DNA from: Darksidea phi
Taxonomy: Eukaryota > Ascomycota > Dothideomycetes > Pleosporales > Lentitheciaceae
DNA: 64,000 bases
NCBI GenBank assembly: GCA_030770425.1
Contig: JASJFT010000101.1
Location: 62,001-126,000, forward strand
Direction: 5' to 3'
Positions 22,801 through 32,202 of this stretch are shown here, piece by piece (the first letter of the stretch is position 1; every line of letters starts with the position of its first letter). Position numbers and translations under genes: made by a program. The notes beneath the pieces are model-generated. The model ran no database searches. It was not told the DNA's origin and saw only the letters and a list, made by a program, of their open reading frames with translations.

Positions 22801-24193
22801 ATCGAAACGCTCGCAAAGTCTGCCACGGAGCATTCGTCATCGGCAGGTGCTGTGACTACAAGGGACATTGAGCTCGCAGGAGGCCACTTCGGCCATAGCC
22901 TCACGAAATCAGATCTGGATGGCGCCGTGGAAGCGGCGCGAAAGAACTTTGCCGACTCAATTGGAGCGCCTAAGATCCCTAACGTTGGTTGGTCAGATGT
23001 TGGTGGTCTTACGCATGTCAAAGACGCCGTTATGGAAACGATCCAGCTTCCGCTCGCTCGCCCTGAGCTCTTCGCAAAGGGTATGAAGAAGCGCAGCGGC
23101 ATTTTGTTCTACGGCCCGCCCGGTACGGGAAAGACACTACTTGCGAAAGCTATTGCGACCGAATTTTCGCTCAATTTCTTCAGCGTCAAAGGGCCCGAAC
23201 TACTCAACATGTACATTGGTGAATCGGAAGCCAATGTACGGCGAGTGTTCCAGCGTGCGCGCGATGCACGGCCTTGCGTCGTCTTTTTCGATGAGTTAGA
23301 CTCGGTCGCGCCGAAGCGTGGCAACCAAGGTGACAGTGGCGGTGTCATGGATCGCATAGTCAGCCAGTTGCTTGCCGAATTGGATGGCATGAGCGATGGA
23401 GGCGAGGGCGTGTTCGTCATTGGCGCTACGAATCGGCCAGATCTTCTTGACCAGGCATTGCTGCGACCCGGGCGTTTCGACAAGATGCTGTACCTGGGTG
23501 TTTCGGATACGCACGACAAACAGCAGACCATTTTACAGGCGTTGACAAGGAAGTACGTAGCGTCACCTCTATACGCACATAGAGCACATGCTAATCTAAT
23601 GTCCCAGGTTTACCCTCCACCCCGACCTCTCCCTCAAGCGCGTCGCATCTGGCCTCCCATTCACATACACAGGCGCCGATATGTACGCACTCTGCTCCGA
23701 CGCGATGCTCAAAGCCATCACGCGGCAAGCCGGTGCCGTTGACGAGAAAGTCAAAGCGTACAATGCCACCCATTCACCGCCCATTACTATTGCGTACTTC
23801 TTCGATCATTTTGCTACGGAAGAAGATACGGCTGTCATGGTCACAGAGCAAGACTTTATCGACGCTCATAGGGAGCTTGTACCTAGTGTTAGCGCGGACG
23901 AGCTGGGACACTACGAACGCGTGAGGAAGACTTTTGAGGGTGCGGGGAAGAAAGAGGAGGGGCCACAGGGTGGGAAAACGTCCAGTTCTTCGGGGAAAGG
24001 GAAGGGAAAAGCAATTGCACCACCTGATGATGAAGAAAGTTATGTCAATCGGACCGATAATATCGACCTCAATAGCAACGAGAAAGGGAAGGGAAAAGCA
24101 CCGGTTTCGGCTCACACCAGTAAGAACAGTGTCGACATTGCGGAGGGTGGGTTTGGTGATGCAGCTCAGGGCGATGAGGAGCTTTATTCTTAA
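19878..24193 (+). CDS. PEX6: Peroxin-6, AAA ATPase of peroxisome import
   Basis: About 1,402 aa from three exons (19878-20046, 20099-23552, 23608-24193). The C-terminal D2 ATPase is canonical: Walker A GPPGTGKTLLAKA near residue 1061, Walker B VVFFDELDS near 1118, then the SRH region GATNRPDLLDQALLRPGRFD. The D1 module is degenerate (TSTQRGIGKST near 783), as usual for Pex6. After D2 comes the Pex6 signature FTLHPDLSLKRVA...YTGADMYALCSDAMLKAI. The N-terminal substrate-binding domain contains HYVAITPWLPNS. Pex6 forms a hexamer with Pex1 on the peroxisome membrane and pulls ubiquitinated Pex5 out for recycling. The tail is Lys/Gly/Ser-rich, contains a repeated GKGKGKA element and is probably disordered. 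The second intron sits within the D2 domain. Confidence 0.93.
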
Positions 24194-24529
24194 ATGGCAT
24201 AACGCATGGTCCAGCAGGAAGCGAGGTCGTGCCCAAGCGCATAATGTATTTGTAGAGTATTGTATAACGAGGGTTTATGCATGGTGCATGGCGTGTGCTG
24301 GGTATCCATTCTCGTTACCTGCTTTCGCTTTTGCATTGGCGATGACAGCATGGTTCGTTGACTTAACATTCCGCCAATAGCTCAGTCCATGGAGAAAAGC
24401 ATGGGGAGCGGACTGCACACATTTCACTACTTTGCATTTGTTCTTCTAGACGTCTTCTTCAGCGCAGCTGTCCCGATGCTAGCATCCTATTGCTTGCCCA
24501 GCAAGTCACTACCCTGATGCCACGACCAA
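24194..24529. other. Convergent intergenic gap
   Basis: 336 bp between PEX6 and the next minus-strand gene; 3' UTRs only, no coding signal. Confidence 0.5.
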
Positions 24530-25122
24530 TCACGCCTTCTTACACTGACTCTCTGCCATCATAAAATTCATCATATTCTGCTTTGTGCCATCCTGGACCT
24601 CCTTGACTAGCGTCTCCAGCGTCTGCTTATCCGCGTCTCCACCCCCCTGTAGCCCCTTGACCTGCATCATCTCGGTGACCTGGGCTTGCGCAACAATGGC
24701 CAACCCGCCCTCACTCGGGCTTTTCAGTTCCGCAGCGATCTTTTGGTTCTCGGCGCGGATGTCGATGCCCTGTTGTTGGATGAGAAGGACGGCTTGTTGC
24801 TGGCTTTGGAAATTTGACAACCCCTGGATGGAGGCGCCAGTGGTGTTGGCGGATGCGAGCTTTTGGAGGGTTTGGACGCTGCGGGGGGTTGTTAGTGGGA
24901 TGTTGATGAAGGCACGAGGGTGGATGGATGGGGGAAGAGATAAGTGAAAATGGTAAGTTCGAACCCTTTCAGTTCTTGGGCTTGGATGTTGAGGTTTGCC
25001 TCGATGCCGCCGGCGAGCTTGGCTACCAGTTCTGCGTTGCATGCTCCATTTCCGTTTGCTGCCTGGGCAGTGGGGACGGCATATGCCGTACTGGCGAGGA
25101 AGAGTGCTGCGAGGAGTCTCAT
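24530..25122 (-). CDS. Small secreted Ala/Gln-rich protein
   Basis: Two exons joined across an 86-bp intron (24879-24964, donor GTTCGA, acceptor GCAG), giving about 168 aa. The start MRLLAALFLASTAYAVPT is a signal peptide with a likely cleavage after AYA. The mature protein is alpha-helical, rich in Ala and Gln (NFQSQQQAVLLIQQQGIDI), and has one Cys near each end (NGACNAELV and ESQCKKA), a layout that could form one disulphide closing the chain. Fungi secrete many such helical proteins, some of them cell-wall-associated or effector candidates; I do not recognise a named family. The intron replaces a stop-containing stretch. Confidence 0.7.
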
Positions 25123-26750
25123 TGTGGGGATGGGTAATTGGACTGGGAAGTGTGGAGCAAGCGATAGACGGAAGAATCGAAATTATTGTAGACGAAAGAG
25201 CATATGTATGAGATGATAGAAAACTCAGGGCATATCTCCGCTTGAAATGGGAAGATAACGTCCAATTTTGAAGAGTTCAAAGGGGCCGTTCGGCCCTACA
25301 GATATCCCCAAGTTCTACTCTGGAGACATCCAGACGTTCCACACTTGCATTTTAGCATAAAACTGTCAAAGGATATATTCGTAAGTCGGGCCATACAAAT
25401 TAAAGTTGTGTGGGAGACGACGTCCGGGGCATGTTATTCGCGAGGCCGTTTCTCGGCGATGTGGGAAACATGACTGAAACGAGGCTAATTGAGACGTTGC
25501 AAGATGGCAAGGCTTGCCATCCGAGTGGGAATTTGAGAGGGCAGCTTGACAATTTGTAAGAGATGTGGAAGGAGATGCTGAGTTGGTTTGGAAGGGGGAG
25601 TCGTGCGGTCCGCGGCGGGCGCACGTGACAGAAAGCGCGTATTCATAGTCCATCTACCCTAAAATAAGAACACAATATGAGGCCTACCGTGTGATGACTT
25701 CATCTGAACACAGTGTGGGGAGATATGGTAGTCTAGGTGAGATTCTGGACGAAGGATGTCCATCTTTTGGCAAGGCGCGATGCAGATTCGGGTAGTACTG
25801 AGACGAAGTGTTAGGATAGGGGTGGCCTGATGCGCCGAGGGATCTGGCCGAACTTCCTCGAAAAGAACGTTCGAGGAGAGGCGATATATCCCGAGCGTGA
25901 AAGGGGTCGTTGGTGGCTCGCGCGGGAGCAGAAGGATCTCCAACATCACCGACTGCGCCACCGACGCCATGGGTTGACGTTGAGTTTGACATGGAGAGCC
26001 TGAAGTTGCGCAGGCATGAACAAGCGACGTTGGATCGGCTATGGCTGACCAATATATTGATGATGGCACGCCCTAGACAATGCAATGCGGCATGCGGCAC
26101 CAACTTCTCACGTGTCGAGGCTCTTGGGGGCACAGAGAAGGCTATGCCTACGCCCGAAGCCCCATGGCCCATGGCCGCGCAAAGCTCCCTGCTTACCAAA
26201 GAGCAAGCGCAAACGGCACAGCATGACTACAACTCTAGCGGGAACACAAAGCGCAGGCCTCTCACCTGTACATCCCCGCAGCAAAGGTGCATTGTGGCCG
26301 GGCGGCGGTACGTGGCCGCATGCATTCATTCACTGGGCGGAGGCTGGGGGGCTGAGCTGCATCCTCGACCCACCCCCGCCACATTTGTATCCAAGTCTCA
26401 CGTCCAACCGCTTTGTTTCAAGCGAACGTCGCGCCCCGTTTCGGGAAAGCAAATGAGCGGGTGGGGACCCTGATCGGCGAGCGAGCGTGCATTGGTGCTA
26501 TTTTCGGGCTTGGTTGGTGGTTGGCAATCGCACGTCGCAAGCAGTTAAATACACGTGCGTGCGCAGCCCGTTTGCATTTCTTCACCTTTGTTGTCCACCA
26601 TCCACATCTCCGCTACTCTCGTATAAAAGCAGATCCACTCGCTGTTTGTTGTTTCTTGCACAACCCACCGACAACGCCCGCACTCAATTGCCTTCCGACG
26701 CTATATACCTTGCATCCGATTCCGGCGCTTTCCTACACACCACACACACA
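25123..26750. other. Intergenic upstream of the GPI-protein gene
   Basis: About 1.6 kb. Several medium ORFs overlap on both strands (for example 25910-26473 plus and 25684-26199 minus), but none has family motifs; they look like chance ORFs in GC-rich DNA. The last 150 bp carry the promoter and a CT-rich leader of the next gene. Confidence 0.45.
26622..26629 (+). promoter_or_regulatory. TATA box of the GPI-protein gene
   Basis: TATAAAAG, 129 bp upstream of the ATG at 26751, followed by a pyrimidine-rich leader and CACACACACA just before the start codon. Confidence 0.6.
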
Positions 26751-27391
26751 ATGAAGGCCTCCACCACCCTCGCCGCCGCCGTCGCGCTCTTCTCCACCGC
26801 CTATGCTGCCTCGGTCAAGCTCGAGGAGACGCCGTGCATCCAGAACAATACCCAGCTCAAGAGCTTCGATGTCGAAATCGGCTCCCTTGTCGTTAACAGT
26901 AAGCTTCCCCTGCCCATCCCCGCACCACAGCCAATGAACAAACACTGACAAAGACCCCAGAGCTCGAGTCCGTCTGCGGCCTGAAGATCGTCTCCGCAAC
27001 CGACGCCGACGTCGCCGCCGTAGAGTGCCAGGCCTTCAAAGACACCGAGGGCAAAGACCCCGGCTCTGCGAAATTCACCTTCGCCAAGCCCGCCCTCATC
27101 GCCACCAATCCCGTGCAAGAAGGCTCTATCCTATGCACTGTCGGCGGCGCGACCAGCGCCTCCGCCACCATCACTACCCTCGTCACCGCGAGCGCATCCG
27201 GCACTGGTAGTGGTGCTCCCGCGCCTACCGGCGGCAACTCGACTGTTGGCACGACCGGCATACCTACACAACCCTCCTCGCCCTCTGGTACTCCTTCCGG
27301 CACCAGTGCGCCGCAGCAGCCTGGCTCTGCGGGTCGTGTCGGCTTGAGCATTGGTGCTTTGGCGGTCGGCGTGGCGGCGCTTGTGCTATAA
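26751..27391 (+). CDS. GPI-anchored small secreted protein
   Basis: Two exons (26751-26898, 26961-27391), 192 aa. The N-terminus (MKASTTLAAAVALFSTAYA) is a signal peptide. The mature domain of about 110 residues has four cysteines (TPCIQN, VCGLKI, VECQAF, ILCTV), suggesting two disulphides and a compact beta fold. A Ser/Thr/Gly/Pro-rich stalk suited to O-glycosylation follows. The end is a hydrophobic tail (RVGLSIGALAVGVAALVL) preceded by small residues, a typical GPI signal. Such proteins reside in the plasma membrane or cell wall. The strong TATA promoter suggests high expression. I do not recognise a named family; an adhesin, wall-organising or effector-like role is possible. Confidence 0.8.
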
Positions 27392-28331
27392 GCACACTTC
27401 TCCCATCTGACAATGGGTGTAATAATGGTTGCATGAAAACGGCGTTTATGGGGCCGGCATAATATACACGGATCGAGTTTTGAATTTTTCATCAAAGCCT
27501 ATGGGCATCACTCCTTGCATGTATGGGCGACGGCGTCTCTCCCTAGATTTTAGATACCTTTCTTGGATGCCCCGCGAGGCATCCTATGTGTGCTTTGTGC
27601 ACCTGTTGACGAGAATAGTCATAATAATAATAATAGTCCACTTCACAACATCTCACTTTCGCCTGCGCTCAACACGGTCTATGCCAAACATCTGCCTCTC
27701 GTCACGTAATTACTGCTTCACAACATGCGCGAGTGTATGCAATGCCGAGAGAAGGATCGCCGAACCATATACCCGATACCCGGTACCCACTCTCGGGCAT
27801 TAATCAAGACCCATGCAAGGTTGACAGGCCATGAGAAGCGCACAGTGGCTTAAATGTCAGCATTCCAAGGGAACCATTGATCCACCCCGACCCTTGTACG
27901 TATCGTGCATGCCACCCATACGCCAGATCCGGGCTTGACATCTTGGCCGAAGCTTGTGATGGACCTCGTCCGACTAGACGTTGTCTGATTGCCCAGTGCG
28001 CTTGCCGTCGAACCTGATGCTTTCTTTCGTTGTCCCAATCTCGCAACCACCAATTTTAGGGATATGACATGCTGCACGTATGAAGCTCCCGCTAGCACGC
28101 GGGCTAGAGAGGAACATCTCACGAAGTAGATGATGTAGGTAACTAATCGCGCGAAACACCGCAGAAACAAACGGGGATAAGGTGGTGGAAAACCTTGGTT
28201 TTGTACACTCTCACAAATCTCAAATCACTACTTTTACCACCCACCACCTTTGCTCTCACGCCCGCCGTCGAATTGACCAAATCTGCACTAGTCATCCTAC
28301 CAGTAGACGCAGTTCTTACCTCTTTGGCCCG
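27392..28331. other. Intergenic, no gene seen
   Basis: About 0.9 kb after the GPI-protein gene. Contains an ATA/ATAATAATAATAG microsatellite near 27620-27635. Otherwise I see nothing. Confidence 0.5.
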
Positions 28332-28727
28332 CTATCCTTCCAGTCCAATAAGTGCCGCTGCGAGAAAGGAACTTTTCCAAAGATACCGCTTTCTCCTACT
28401 ATAAACTGCCGTGGGAATCAGGAAAGCGATCGACAACACGACAATAGAAAGCGGCATGATAAGCCAGGCCGACTGCACATGGTAGAAGACGCCATTCCGA
28501 ATGCTTTTCCGGATACAGTCCGTTACAACGTTCTCTATCCGTCCAACAAGAATTTCGTAGCTCGAGTCTGCGACCACGAAGTCGAGGAACGCTTGGAAGT
28601 CGGCGGAGTAGGCGACCGATTCGATCATCTGTGAGATGCTGCCTGCGGTCATGGACCCGATGTAAAAACGGCCCTTGTAGCCATCCGTAGTGGCTACTAT
28701 GTCCTGATTGGAGCTTTTTTTTATTTC
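28332..28727 (-). pseudogene. C-terminal remnant of a DUF3176-like membrane protein
   Basis: An open frame of about 130 codons with the C-terminal layout of fungal DUF3176 proteins. An extracellular segment with two Cys-free helices is followed by an amphipathic region, one transmembrane helix (WLIMPLSIVVLSIAFLI) and the family's terminal WKSSFLAAALIGLEG. A separate stretch near 28960-29060 (GSNGRYLSSLDGLVENVL in another frame) resembles the upstream part of the same family. No consistent exon chain with a start could be built, and stop codons intervene, so I treat it as a decayed gene. Confidence 0.4.
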
Positions 28728-29598
28728 TTCGGGTGCGGAAGATCCATCGAGACCGTACTTTCAAGGATACGCTTAGCGTTGACGAGCTGCAGGAATTAGC
28801 AAGAAAGAGCATGGAAGTTGTCGCAGGAGATCGAGCGCGAAAGCAAAAATTGGCATCGAGAAGCTCCAATGCCAGCCTAGACGAGTCGGAGAGAGTAAAA
28901 AGCAGGAAAACGGAAAGGTAAAAGAGAATTGCTCACTTTTAGATGGGCATTTTCTTTCAGCCATTGAAGCGAAAGCTCCTCTCAGAACATTCTCAACAAG
29001 CCCGTCAAGCGAGCTAAGGTACCGCCCATTACTTCCACAGATGATGAGGGCACGCAGCAACCCCCTGATATACCGACGTGTACAGCCCTTACTCCTTTTC
29101 ATGGAGACTCATCCGTCACATTGTCCGCCAACTCTTCAGTAACTGAGCCCGCAGTAGAAGTGTTCGCAAGAAATCATGGCCGACAGCGGGGGTGCATAGC
29201 AACTTTGTTTACTCCCCAAGAAGTAACGAGCGAGACGGAGTACTAGATGGTCAGTGCCTAGCGCCGTACAACACACGGGTAGCTAATGCGTATACTAGCA
29301 CGGAAAATGTTCTCTTTGTACCTGCGAGGAATAAGTGGCCAACAATATTCGGTTTTTCACTGCAACGTCCTATAAGAAACTTCCGGAACTTAAGTATACA
29401 TGCACTCGCCAAATCCATGACCATAGTATCATCATCTAGGAGGGGTAATGGCTCTTGGACTAGTTTTACCAAGCACTGTAGGACAGCTGTCTGGCCGTAG
29501 GGCTGCGTCAGCTTGCCACTTCAGCAGGTATTCATGAAGATGTGTTGATCTTGGGATCGAAGTTGAGGTCAAATAGAAATTGATTTCCCGAAGACCTC
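28728..29598. other. Gap with possible upstream debris of the DUF3176-like relic
   Basis: About 0.9 kb with only broken reading frames. The minus-strand segment near 28960-29060 is the only protein-like part and probably belongs to the preceding relic. Confidence 0.35.
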
Positions 29599-30350
29599 TT
29601 ATCCCTTTCGTGACCTCGTACTCCGCTTCTTCCGCGGATCCGGAACATTCAATACCCCTCCAGAGCATTTACCACAAGTGATGCCATCGAAACCGTGCTT
29701 TTGCATTTCCTTGCCCACATCCCGGACCCGATCCCACAGTTGCCTCGCTATCACACCCCCTTTCGGTCCTCCCCTCGGCGGAGCCCTCAGCTGTTGTCAC
29801 ACCTCGCCCATGTCAAGCTCACAAACCAGCTCCATCGCTCGCTGCATGTCCTCGCGGCTGGAGCCAGACGTGTCTTGAACGGTGCAATGCAGGCTCACGA
29901 CCAGATTTAGAAAACTATCTAGCATATTGAGCACCCCTTTCTGGACGTCTTGCTCAAAGATTTGGGCGCTGGCAAAGAGAGTGGTGTTGCTCGCCCATGT
30001 AGTGCTAGTCAGGCACCCACCATCGATTGTATATATGGTATGAAGCGTTCTAGGTGGTAGATAGATTGCATCATGGGGGAATTGAAGGAAGCAAAGTCCT
30101 CCCTTGGCTAGAGGCTCAAATTTGCCAAACGAATTTTTGTGGCTGTAGTATCTGTAGAACGCTTTCATGTTCTTAGAAGTGGGAGGGTAAATTACCCACA
30201 ACTTGGTACATTGTTTTTCGCAAATGCTTAGTACGTGGAGGCCATGTCTATACAGAAGTCAATACAAGATAGAGAAGCCGAACGATGAGAAAAAAGCGGG
30301 GTCTTACTATTACGTATGTCTACAAAGGTGTACTTCGGCGTGATGTTCGC
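29599..30350 (-). pseudogene. JmjC/cupin-like protein relic with in-frame stop
   Basis: An exon at 30308-30350 reads ANITPKYTFVDIRN between good splice signals. A second long exon from about 30247 contains HGLHVLSICEKQCTKLWV, then WVIYPPTSKN and AIYLPPRTLHTIYTIDGG. This is the pattern of fungal JmjC-like cupin proteins (iron-ligand region, KLWV.YPPT, LPP..LH.T). The frame is cut by TGA at 29797-29799 but continues 66 codons to a TAA at 29599-29601 with a zinc-knuckle-like CGKC and a basic tail, so the original protein was longer. The HxD iron motif reads DIR here, so catalysis would be doubtful even if intact. CGA-to-TGA is the kind of change RIP makes. Confidence 0.5.
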
Positions 30351-30450
30351 CTGTGAAGAAACTCAATGTTTCGTGTATATACAATCTGGCGTTGTGTGAG
30401 ACTTGCAGGCGGAGATAGCGGAAAGGTTGTACTGCCGTCTTTCTCTTTCG
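30179..30450. repeat. Direct repeat, copy 1 (about 270 bp)
   Basis: Matches 35861-36133 in the same orientation over essentially its whole length, with differences dominated by transitions. It covers the 5' exons of the JmjC-like relic. The two copies flank the HET and ankyrin ORFs about 5.7 kb apart. Confidence 0.85.
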
Positions 30451-30910
30451 ACTGTGCATATAAATCCCGACTGCTATTTTTGGTACAAGGGAACTATCCA
30501 TTTCCCGCTCTCTTTAGCCTGTCACCATGCATATTCTGTTGCCTTAGCTGAGCACTTTGCTGCGTCCAATGTAGTAGACCGACTAGGATGTGGGCAGCAT
30601 CGCTGAATGTAAAAATAAGCTCTGATTCGTCCTTACGTGAAGAAGAGATAACCAGCGATGCGCTGGGAAGAGCCAATCAGGTGCGAATGCTGGACCGTGC
30701 AAAGCGCGATTTTATTCGTGGTCGTCATCACTGGCAAATCACAGAAAGCCACGTATAGGAGCTTTGACGGAAATGGAATGAACGTCCAGACCCCAAGTAA
30801 AACGGAACGATTGCCACCAAGTGCACACTTTGAGCACATCTCGAGATGCTACGACCTTGCTCAGGCCAACAGTCTCTTCCGTCGTCGAAATCTTAATTGT
30901 ACTTGCTATT
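30451..30910. promoter_or_regulatory. Putative promoter of the HET/ankyrin gene
   Basis: 460 bp between repeat copy 1 and the first ATG of the HET ORF. No coding signal found; the frame is open from 30821 but lacks an ATG before 30911. Confidence 0.35.
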
Positions 30911-32185
30911 ATGCCATCAATCAATCCAATCGAGCTTGTAGAAGCTTTCGAGCGAGGGGAATACCAGGGTCTCTGCCCTAATCGTATTTGGCATGCTTGG
31001 GACGCCTGCAAGGCCTATTCGAAACAGGAGGACATGCAACCCGAAATACTGACATTTTTGAAAAAATTCGGTACAACGCTAAAGGATGCTTTAAAGCATG
31101 AGGAACACTCCGCATGCAGTTTCGATTTCTGCGAATTCTTGAGCCGCAACTTCACAGCTGTACAACAGTATCACGAGCGGAGACCCTACGAGGAAGAGGA
31201 GCAGGCCAAGGTTATCGAAAATCACAAAAACAAGAAAGTGTGCTTTCCGCTCCGGGGCATGTTTAACGATGGCAAGTTGGTTGAGGCGGTCAAATCTATG
31301 AAGCGCACTGCTTGGACCCTTGACGGATCCGCCATTCTCGAACACCCTAGGCCGTTTATGGCAATCTCGCATATTTGGTCAGATGGAACCGGTACTGGAA
31401 CCTGGTCGTCTAAACAAGTGAACGAATGCTTGTATGGCTACTTCAAAGGAATTGCCGAACAATTTCAATGCGAGGGCATCTGGTGGGATACATTATGCAT
31501 CCCTCAAGACAGAAATGTCCGCAGCGACGCTCTCAACATCATGCACCTCAACTACGAATTCGCGAGGATAACGCTGGTCCATGATCGTTTCCTTCGGAAT
31601 CTACCCTTTCAGGGTCCAAAAGAAGCATCCTTTGCTATTCTCTTGTCTCCCTGGTTTACACGAGGATGGACCGCCCTGGAATTGGCCAAATCTCGAAAAG
31701 TCAAGATTATTTTCAAGGATTCAATTAAGGATCTCGAAGTAGATATTCTGCACAAAATCGACAAAAATTCCGAAGGATACGCCGCCAAAGAAGCCATCAA
31801 GAGGCTTAGAAATGGCCAAATCAAAAAAGTCGAAGACCTACTTGGTGCTCTACGCCCTAGGTATACCTCATGGGTCAAAGACAAAGCCGCTATTGCCGGA
31901 CTCTTAGTAGGGATCGCGATTCCAGACTCCAACCGAGACGCTTTTCAACGTGATACATATCGTGATATCCTGAAGCGAATAAAGTACATATCCCATGGTC
32001 ATCTTTTCCACAAGTCTGTCACGATGTTTGGACGCTTCAGTTGGTGCCCCACAAGTCTTTTTCAACTACCTTCAGTAAGTACGGAAGCCAAGTTGAGTGT
32101 GAATGAAAATGGAGAGGTCTTTGGTTCGTGGACACTCTTCTCCATTGGCAAAGTTACGGACACCTCCATAGAGCTGAAAAAGTAA
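30911..32185 (+). CDS. HET-domain protein (heterokaryon-incompatibility type)
   Basis: ORF of about 424 aa from the ATG at 30911. It has the three conserved HET blocks in order: AISHIWSDGTG near residue 150, EGIWWDTLCIP near 190, and SPWFTRGWTALELAKS near 247. HET domains trigger programmed cell death when activated by non-self recognition, usually through a C-terminal sensor. The stop at 32183 is followed 17 bases later by an ATG in the -1 frame opening the ankyrin/HEAT ORF. At the junction an A5 run (CTGAAAAAGTAAAC) precedes the stop; moving to -1 there gives continuous protein (ELKK then VNSIYVV). One original HET-ankyrin-HEAT gene, broken by a one-base change or an assembly error, is the likeliest reading. 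Confidence 0.8.
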   Translation: MPSINPIELVEAFERGEYQGLCPNRIWHAWDACKAYSKQEDMQPEILTFLKKFGTTLKDALKHEEHSACSFDFCEFLSRNFTAVQQYHERRPYEEEEQAKVIENHKNKKVCFPLRGMFNDGKLVEAVKSMKRTAWTLDGSAILEHPRPFMAISHIWSDGTGTGTWSSKQVNECLYGYFKGIAEQFQCEGIWWDTLCIPQDRNVRSDALNIMHLNYEFARITLVHDRFLRNLPFQGPKEASFAILLSPWFTRGWTALELAKSRKVKIIFKDSIKDLEVDILHKIDKNSEGYAAKEAIKRLRNGQIKKVEDLLGALRPRYTSWVKDKAAIAGLLVGIAIPDSNRDAFQRDTYRDILKRIKYISHGHLFHKSVTMFGRFSWCPTSLFQLPSVSTEAKLSVNENGEVFGSWTLFSIGKVTDTSIELKK

Positions 32186-32202
32186 ACTCTATCTATGTTG
32201 TT

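Noticed and set aside
22176..23102. 308-aa minus-strand ORF
   Set aside because: Antisense shadow of the PEX6 ATPase domains; Ser/Ala/Arg-rich composition typical of antisense frames.
25684..26473. Overlapping ORFs of 171 and 187 aa on opposite strands
   Set aside because: No motifs, no splice or promoter support, and GC-rich DNA produces such chance frames; probably upstream DNA of the GPI-protein gene.
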